From: Blastococcus sp. CPCC 205250
GTDB lineage: Bacteria; Actinomycetota; Actinomycetes; Mycobacteriales; Geodermatophilaceae
Assembly: GCF_019799925.1 (NCBI RefSeq)
Contig: NZ_JABGCG010000010.1
Location: 180,746-244,745 of the forward strand
Direction: 5' to 3'
Length of the DNA: 64,000 bases
This document shows positions 58,842-64,000 of this stretch, one piece after another (the stretch's first letter is position 1; the number at the start of each line of letters is the position of its first letter). The notes under the pieces were generated by a model, which saw only the letters and a list, made by a program, of their open reading frames with translations, was not told where the DNA came from and ran no database searches. The position numbers were made by a program, and so were the translations under genes.

Positions 58842-61118
58842 ATGTCCGCACCCACCACCAGCACCACCGCCGAGTTCGACCCCGAGGACGGGGTCACCAC
58901 CGCCACCGCGGTCATCGACAACGGCAGCTTCGGCAGCCGCACCGTCACCTTCGAGACCGGCCGCCTCGCCCGTCAGGCCGCCGGCTCCGTCGTCGTCACC
59001 ATGGGCGACACCTTCCTGCTCTCGGCCACCACGGCCGGCAGGCAGCCCAAGGAGCAGTTCGACTTCTTCCCGCTGACGGTCGACGTCGAGGAGCGGATGT
59101 ACGCCGCCGGGCGCATCCCCGGCTCGTTCTTCCGCCGCGAGGGCCGGCCGTCCGAGGACGCGATCCTCACCTGCCGCCTGATCGACCGCCCGCTGCGCCC
59201 GACCTTCGCCAAGGGCCTGCGCAACGAGGTCCAGGTCGTCATCACGGTCATGGCGCTGGACCCCGAGCACCTCTACGACGTGCTGGCCATCAACGGCGCC
59301 TCCGCGTCGACCCAGCTGTCGGGCCTGCCGTTCTCCGGCCCGGTCGGCGGCACCCGCGTCGCGCTCATCCGCGGTCAGTGGGTCGCCTTCCCGACGCACT
59401 CGGAGCTCGAGGAGGCCGTGTTCGACATGGTCGTGGCCGGCCGGGTCCTGCCCGACGGCGACGTCGCGATCATGATGGTCGAGGCCGAGGCCACCCAGCG
59501 GACGATCGAGCTGGTCGCCGGTGGCGCCACCGCCCCGACCGAGGAGGTCGTGGCCCAGGGCCTCGAGGCCGCCAAGCCCTTCATCAAGGCGCTGTGCGAC
59601 GCGCAGTCCGCGCTCGCCGACAAGGCCGCCAAGCCGGTCGCGGAGTTCCCGCGCTTCCTGGACTACCAGGACGACGTCTACGCCGCCGTCGAGTCCTTCG
59701 TCGGCGACCGGCTGGCCCAGGCGCAGCAGATCGCCGGCAAGCACGAGCGCGAGGACGCCACCGACGCGCTCAAGGACGAGGTCAAGGCCGCCCTGGCGGG
59801 TCAGTTCGAGGGCCGCGAGAAGGAGATCTCGGGCGCCTTCCGGGCGATGACCAAGAAGGTCGTCCGCCAGCGCATCCTGCGCGACAAGGTCCGCATCGAC
59901 GGTCGCGGCCTGACCGACATCCGGCCCCTGTCGGCCGAGGTCGAGGTCATCCCGCGGGTGCACGGCTCGGCGCTGTTCGAGCGCGGCGAGACCCAGATCC
60001 TGGGCGTCACCACGCTGAACATGCTCCGCATGGAGCAGCAGCTGGACACGCTGTCGCCGGACAACCGCAAGCGCTACATGCACAACTACAACTTCCCGCC
60101 GTACTCCACCGGCGAGACCGGCCGCGTGGGCTCGCCCAAGCGGCGCGAGATCGGCCACGGCGCGCTCGCCGAGCGGGCGCTGCTGCCGGTGCTGCCCGAC
60201 CGCGAGGAGTTCCCCTACGCGATCCGGCAGGTCTCCGAGGCGCTGGGCTCCAACGGCTCGACGTCCATGGGCTCGGTCTGCGCCTCGACCCTCGCGCTGC
60301 TCAACGCCGGTGTGCCGCTCAAGGCCCCGGTCGCCGGCATCGCGATGGGCCTGGTCTCCGACGAGGTCGACGGCAAGACCGAGTACGTCGCCCTGACCGA
60401 CATCCTCGGCGCCGAGGACGCGTTCGGTGACATGGACTTCAAGGTCGCCGGGACCAAGGAGTTCGTGACCGCGCTCCAGCTCGACACCAAGCTCGACGGC
60501 ATCCCCTCCGACGTCCTCGCCGGTGCGCTGACCCAGGCCCGCGCGGCCCGGCTGCACATCCTCGACGTCATGGGCGAGGCCATCGACGGCCCCGACGAGA
60601 TGAGCCCGTACGCGCCGCGCGTCACCACGGTGCGCATCCCGGTCGACAAGATCGGCGCGGTCATCGGCCCCAAGGGCCAGATGATCAACGCGATCCAGGA
60701 CGAGACCGGCGCGGACATCACGATCGAGGACGACGGCACGATCTACGTCGGCGCGTCCGACGGCCCCTCGGCCCAGGCCGCGGTGGACCGGATCAACGCC
60801 ATCGCCAACCCGCAGATGCCCAAGGTCGGCGAGCGGTTCCTCGGCACGGTCGTCAAGACCACGCCGTTCGGCGCCTTCGTCTCCCTGCTCCCGGGCAAGG
60901 ACGGCCTGGTGCACATCAGCAAGCTGGGTGCGGGCAAGCGGATCGGCAAGGTCGAGGACGTCGTCAACGTCGGCGACAAGCTGCAGGTCGAGATCAGCGA
61001 CATCGACGCCCGCGGCAAGATCAGCCTCGTCCCGGTGGCCACGGACGGCGACGGCGGCGGCGCTGCCGACGCCCCCGCCGAGGCCGCTCCTGCCGAGGCC
61101 GCGCCGCAGGACGCGTGA
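58842..61118 (+). CDS. pnp: Polyribonucleotide nucleotidyltransferase (PNPase)
   Basis: 3'-5' phosphorolytic exoribonuclease that can also make tails (GpsI type); 758 aa. Two RNase PH-like domains (GDTFLLSATTAG; LPVLPDREEFPYAIR with SEALGSNGSTSMG), a helical linker, a KH domain (IGPKGQMINAIQDETG) and an S1 domain (GTVVKTTPFGAFVSL). Normal length plus a short Ala/Glu tail. ATG after AGGAAGAGG. Confidence 0.97.
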   Translation: MSAPTTSTTAEFDPEDGVTTATAVIDNGSFGSRTVTFETGRLARQAAGSVVVTMGDTFLLSATTAGRQPKEQFDFFPLTVDVEERMYAAGRIPGSFFRREGRPSEDAILTCRLIDRPLRPTFAKGLRNEVQVVITVMALDPEHLYDVLAINGASASTQLSGLPFSGPVGGTRVALIRGQWVAFPTHSELEEAVFDMVVAGRVLPDGDVAIMMVEAEATQRTIELVAGGATAPTEEVVAQGLEAAKPFIKALCDAQSALADKAAKPVAEFPRFLDYQDDVYAAVESFVGDRLAQAQQIAGKHEREDATDALKDEVKAALAGQFEGREKEISGAFRAMTKKVVRQRILRDKVRIDGRGLTDIRPLSAEVEVIPRVHGSALFERGETQILGVTTLNMLRMEQQLDTLSPDNRKRYMHNYNFPPYSTGETGRVGSPKRREIGHGALAERALLPVLPDREEFPYAIRQVSEALGSNGSTSMGSVCASTLALLNAGVPLKAPVAGIAMGLVSDEVDGKTEYVALTDILGAEDAFGDMDFKVAGTKEFVTALQLDTKLDGIPSDVLAGALTQARAARLHILDVMGEAIDGPDEMSPYAPRVTTVRIPVDKIGAVIGPKGQMINAIQDETGADITIEDDGTIYVGASDGPSAQAAVDRINAIANPQMPKVGERFLGTVVKTTPFGAFVSLLPGKDGLVHISKLGAGKRIGKVEDVVNVGDKLQVEISDIDARGKISLVPVATDGDGGGAADAPAEAAPAEAAPQDA

Positions 61119-62485
61119 GCACTATCCACGACGTGACCCCCGGGGCCGGGGCCGGCGCATCCGCGTCGGCCCCGGCCCCGGCCGGTGTCACCGAGGTCCT
61201 GGACGTCGACGACGTCGGCGGCCGGGTCGAGCGCACCCGCCTGCCCAGCGGTCTGCGGGTGCTGACCGAGACCATGCCCGGCGTCCTCTCGGCGACGATC
61301 GGCATCTGGGTGGGCGTCGGCTCGCGCGACGAGAGCGACGCGCTGGCCGGCTCCTCGCACTTCCTCGAGCATCTGCTGTTCAAGGGCACGCGCACGCGCG
61401 GCGCCCTGGAGATCGCGACGGCCATGGACGCCGTCGGCGGTGAGATGAACGCCTTCACCGCCAAGGAGCACACCTGCTACTACGCGAACGTGCTCGCCAG
61501 CGACCTGCCGCTGGCCGTGGAGATCCTCGGTGACCTCGTCACCGACGCGCTCAACACGGCCGAGGACCTGGAGAGCGAGCGGACGGTGGTGCTCGAGGAG
61601 ATCGCGATGCGCGACGACGAGCCCGCCGACGCCGTGCACGACCTGTTCTCCGAGACGCTGTTCGGCGGCACCCCCCTCGGCCGGTCGGTGCTCGGCACCG
61701 TGGAGTCGATCGAGGCGCTCACCCGCGACGACGTCGACGGCTGGTACCGCGGCCGCTACGCCGTCCCGTCGATCGTCGTCGCCGCCGCGGGCCGGGTCAC
61801 CCACGAGCAGGTGCTGGACCTGGTGCAGCGGGCGTTCGGGGAACGGCTCGCGGGCCGGGCCGACCCGGCGCCGCTGCGCGCCGGGGAGGACGCCGTCCTG
61901 GACCGGCCGGCGCGGGCCACCGGGCTGATCAGCCGGCGCACCGAGCAGACCCACCTGCTGCTCGGCGGGCTCGGCATCGGCCGGCACGACGAGCGGCGGC
62001 ACGCCGCGGCCGTCCTGGAGACGGCGGTGGGCGGGGGCATGAGCTCGCGGCTGTTCCAGGAGATCCGGGAGAAGCGGGGCCTGGTGTACAGCGTCGGGTC
62101 GGCCCTCACGCACTACGCGGGCACCGGCACGTTCTCCGTCTACGCCGGCTGCTCGCCCAAGCGGGTGCCGGAGGTGCTGCGCCTGGTGCGGGAGGAGCTG
62201 GCCTCGGTCGCCGCCGACGGGCTCACCGCCGAGGAGGTGGCCCGCGGTCGCGGGCAGCTGCGCGGCGGGCTGGTCCTGGGCCTGGAGGACACCGGGTCGC
62301 GGATGACCCGCCTCGGCAAGAGCGAGCTCGCGCACGGCGAGTACGTGCCCGTCCGGGAGGTCCTGGCCCGGATCGACGCGGTGGACACCGAGCAGGTGCG
62401 CGCCGTGGCCGCGGAACTGCTGACCCGGCCGACCTGCCTGGCCGTCGTGGGCCCCTACCGCGAGTCCGACCTCGACCGGCTCTGA
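61115..62485 (+). CDS. M16-family zinc peptidase
   Basis: Processing-protease-like metallopeptidase, 456 aa, pitrilysin/MPP-beta type. Inverted zinc motif HxxEH: SSHFLEHLLFK (His82, Glu85, His86) with the downstream Glu in ERTVVLEEIAMRDDE. The C-terminal half is the inactive partner domain with EKRGLVYSVGS. Target unknown (mycobacterial Rv2782c homologue). GTG start overlaps pnp by four bases. Confidence 0.93.
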   Translation: MSTIHDVTPGAGAGASASAPAPAGVTEVLDVDDVGGRVERTRLPSGLRVLTETMPGVLSATIGIWVGVGSRDESDALAGSSHFLEHLLFKGTRTRGALEIATAMDAVGGEMNAFTAKEHTCYYANVLASDLPLAVEILGDLVTDALNTAEDLESERTVVLEEIAMRDDEPADAVHDLFSETLFGGTPLGRSVLGTVESIEALTRDDVDGWYRGRYAVPSIVVAAAGRVTHEQVLDLVQRAFGERLAGRADPAPLRAGEDAVLDRPARATGLISRRTEQTHLLLGGLGIGRHDERRHAAAVLETAVGGGMSSRLFQEIREKRGLVYSVGSALTHYAGTGTFSVYAGCSPKRVPEVLRLVREELASVAADGLTAEEVARGRGQLRGGLVLGLEDTGSRMTRLGKSELAHGEYVPVREVLARIDAVDTEQVRAVAAELLTRPTCLAVVGPYRESDLDRL

Positions 62486-62850
62486 TGGCACATCCCGTCC
62501 TGGCGGTCCACGGGGCGCTGTCGCGGGGCGTGCTCGCGGTGACCGTGCTGGTCTCCCTCGCGGTGCTCTTCACCCCGGGGGACGGCGTGCCCTCGGCACC
62601 CCCGGGGGTGGACAAGCTGGTCCACCTCGCGCTGTTCGCGGCACTGGCCCTGGCCGGCCGGTGGGCGGGCATCCGGGGGAGGGCACTCGCCGTGCTCCTC
62701 GTCGTGTACGCGGCGGTCAGCGAGGTCGTGCAGGCGCTCACCCCGCTGCAGCGCTCGGGCTCGGTGGCCGACCTGCTCGCCGACGTCCTGGGGGTGGCCC
62801 TCGGCCTCCTGGCCTGGGGAGGACTCGCCCGCCGCAGCTCGTCCCGGTGA
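62485..62850 (+). CDS. VanZ-like membrane protein
   Basis: A 121-residue protein with about four hydrophobic helices; GVDKLVHLALFAALALAG and VYAAVSEVVQALTPLQRSGSVADLLADVLG, cut, are the VanZ/DUF family features. No resistance gene nearby; its role is unknown. TGATG overlap with the M16 gene. Confidence 0.82.
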   Translation: MAHPVLAVHGALSRGVLAVTVLVSLAVLFTPGDGVPSAPPGVDKLVHLALFAALALAGRWAGIRGRALAVLLVVYAAVSEVVQALTPLQRSGSVADLLADVLGVALGLLAWGGLARRSSSR

Positions 62851-62897
62851 ACGGACGGCGTCTTGCGCCCGGCACCGGCGACGGGAAGCCTGGCCGG

Positions 62898-63704
62898 GTG
62901 ACCTCCGCACCCCCCACTCCAGACCCGCAGGCCGCCGGCACCCAGGCAGCCGAGTCGCCCCTCGTCTCGGTCGGGGTGCTCGGTGCACGCGGCCGGATGG
63001 GCACCGAGGTGGTCAAGGCGGTCAACGCCGCCGACGACATGGAGCTCGTCGCCATGGTCGACGCGGGGGACTGGCTGTTCAACGTCGCCGACGCCGGCGC
63101 CCAGGTGGTCGTGGACTTCACCCGGCCCGACGTCGTCATGGACAACATCCGCTTCTGCATCGACCAGGACATCTCCTGCGTCGTGGGGACGACGGGCTTC
63201 GACCAGGAGCGGCTGGACACCGTGCGGGCGTGGCTGGAGCCCAAGCCCGAGCTCGGGGTGGTCATCGCCCCCAACTTCGGGATCGGCGCGATCCTGCTGA
63301 TGCGCTTCGCCCAGGAGGCCGCGCGCTTCTTCCCCTCCACGGAGATCGTGGAGCTGCACCACCCGAACAAGGTCGACGCCCCCTCGGGCACGGCGGTCCG
63401 CACCGCACGCCTGGTCGCCGAGGCACGCCGGGCCGCCGGCATGCCGCCGGCCCCCGACGCGACGTCGGACGCGCTGCCCGGCGCCCGGGGTGCCGACGTC
63501 GAGGGGGTCCCCGTGCACGCCGTCCGGCTGACCGGGCTGGTGGCCCACCAAGAGGTGCTCATGGGCGCGGAGGGGGAGACCCTCACCCTGCGGCACGACT
63601 CCTACGACCGCGCCTCCTTCATGCCCGGGGTCCTCCTGGCCGTGCGCGAGGTGCGCCGCCGGCCGGGCCTGACGGTCGGCATGGAGCCCTTCCTGGGTCT
63701 CTGA
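62898..63704 (+). CDS. dapB: 4-hydroxy-tetrahydrodipicolinate reductase DapB
   Basis: Lysine/meso-diaminopimelate pathway enzyme, 268 aa. NAD(P)-binding VGVLGARGRMG; VDFTRPDVVMDN; VVGTTGFD; APNFGIGAILLM; catalytic ELHHPNKVDAPSGTA with the two His and Lys; C-terminal GRTS-like region. The first 20 residues are a Pro/Ala-rich leader; GTG at 62898 gives the full form. dapA, its usual partner, is not in the window. Confidence 0.95.
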   Translation: MTSAPPTPDPQAAGTQAAESPLVSVGVLGARGRMGTEVVKAVNAADDMELVAMVDAGDWLFNVADAGAQVVVDFTRPDVVMDNIRFCIDQDISCVVGTTGFDQERLDTVRAWLEPKPELGVVIAPNFGIGAILLMRFAQEAARFFPSTEIVELHHPNKVDAPSGTAVRTARLVAEARRAAGMPPAPDATSDALPGARGADVEGVPVHAVRLTGLVAHQEVLMGAEGETLTLRHDSYDRASFMPGVLLAVREVRRRPGLTVGMEPFLGL

Positions 63705-63785
63705 CGGAGGACCGCCCCACGCCTCGCCGGCCCGGTGAGGGCCGCTCGGGGAGGCCCCGGGGGACCCCCCGTGCAGGCCCCTCGG

Positions 63786-64000
63786 AGGGCGTGTATGGTT
63801 CTCCCTGTTGCCGGATCGGGCCCGCGAGGGCCGCGGAGCGAACACCCCCCGGGGTGGCGAGCCTCCGAGACCGGCGTACGGTAGGACAAGCCGCCGTTGA
63901 CGAAGACCCCGGAGGGGGTCTGGTTCTTCGCGCGTCCGTTCCTTGAGAACTCAACAGCGTGCCGAAAGTCAGTGCCAAGTATTACCCCGTGCACTGCGCA
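63786..64000 (+). promoter_or_regulatory. Probable rRNA operon promoter and leader
   Basis: The last 215 bases hold no ORF of note. Candidate -10 elements are TATGGT (63794-63799) and TACGGT (63877-63882). A hairpin GACCCC-GGAG-GGGGTC follows TTGACG (63897). At 63939-63963, TTCCTTGAGAACTCAACAG is the box-A-like sequence found before actinobacterial 16S rRNA genes. The 16S gene itself should start beyond the window. Confidence 0.5.

Noticed and set aside
62485..62850. VanZ-like gene as part of a glycopeptide resistance cluster
   Set aside because: No vanA/H/X/S/R genes are present; VanZ-like proteins are common orphans.

Overview
The window is a contiguous stretch of actinobacterial core chromosome. 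GC is very high throughout, genes are packed with many 4-base GTGA or ATGA stop/start overlaps, GTG starts are common, and the gene order matches the conserved actinobacterial block known in mycobacteria and Streptomyces (ftsY/ffh, rpsP-rimM-trmD-rplS-lepB-rnhB, yraN-comM-dprA-xerC-rpsB-tsf-pyrH-frr-cdsA, dxr-rseP-ispG-GNAT-PBP, rimP-nusA-ylxR-infB-rbfA-DHH-dinF-truB, ribF-rpsO-pnp-M16-dapB). A WhiG/FliA-type sigma factor, a MhuD-like protein and the general style suggest a Geodermatophilaceae-like organism (Blastococcus, Geodermatophilus or Modestobacter); that family name is inference, since no 16S rRNA is visible.

Layout. 0.1-4 kb: ftsY, then a convergent cobalt/nickel ECF-type uptake operon (cbiM-cbiN-cbiQ-cbiO) whose promoter carries a Nur-like box. 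4-9 kb: the nitrogen-control operon amtB-glnB-glnD, preceded by two GlnR-like half sites and interrupted between glnB and glnD by eight perfect 16-bp tandem repeats. 9-14 kb: zinc-ribbon protein, ffh, an amidohydrolase, proS and a glyoxalase-like gene. 14-20.9 kb: ribosome and tRNA modification genes (rpsP, KH protein, rimM, trmD, Nudix, rplS), lepB, a LuxR protein with a degenerate receiver, rnhB and DUF2469. 21-27.6 kb: yraN, comM, dprA, a thioesterase, xerC, a WhiG/FliA sigma factor and a secreted M23 peptidase. 27.6-32.5 kb: rpsB-tsf-pyrH-frr-cdsA. 32.5-37 kb: PPK2 and a DUF952-GNAT fusion, a compact divergent pair of RNA methyltransferases (SpoU and RlmN), and a VIT1-family protein. 37-45.4 kb: DUF2631, dxr, rseP, ispG, GNAT, a PBP lipoprotein, and a DUF4439 plus Tat-lipoprotein pair. 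45.5-58.1 kb: rimP-nusA-ylxR-infB-DUF503-rbfA-DHH-MATE-truB, a MhuD-like monooxygenase, ilvE and ribF. 58.3-64 kb: rpsO, pnp, an M16 protease, a VanZ-like protein and dapB. The window ends in what looks like the promoter/leader of an rRNA operon.

Functionally the region is dominated by translation, protein export, cell-envelope and isoprenoid synthesis, and nitrogen control. No prophage, insertion sequence, CRISPR array, restriction system or secondary-metabolite cluster is visible, and I found no convincing new defence or mobile system. The unusual signals are small: regulatory sites (Nur, GlnR), tandem repeats, a two-copy promoter-bearing repeat upstream of proS and rpsO, likely leaderless promoters, two possible CTG start codons, a LuxR protein that has lost its receiver residues, and low-complexity tails on translation factors.
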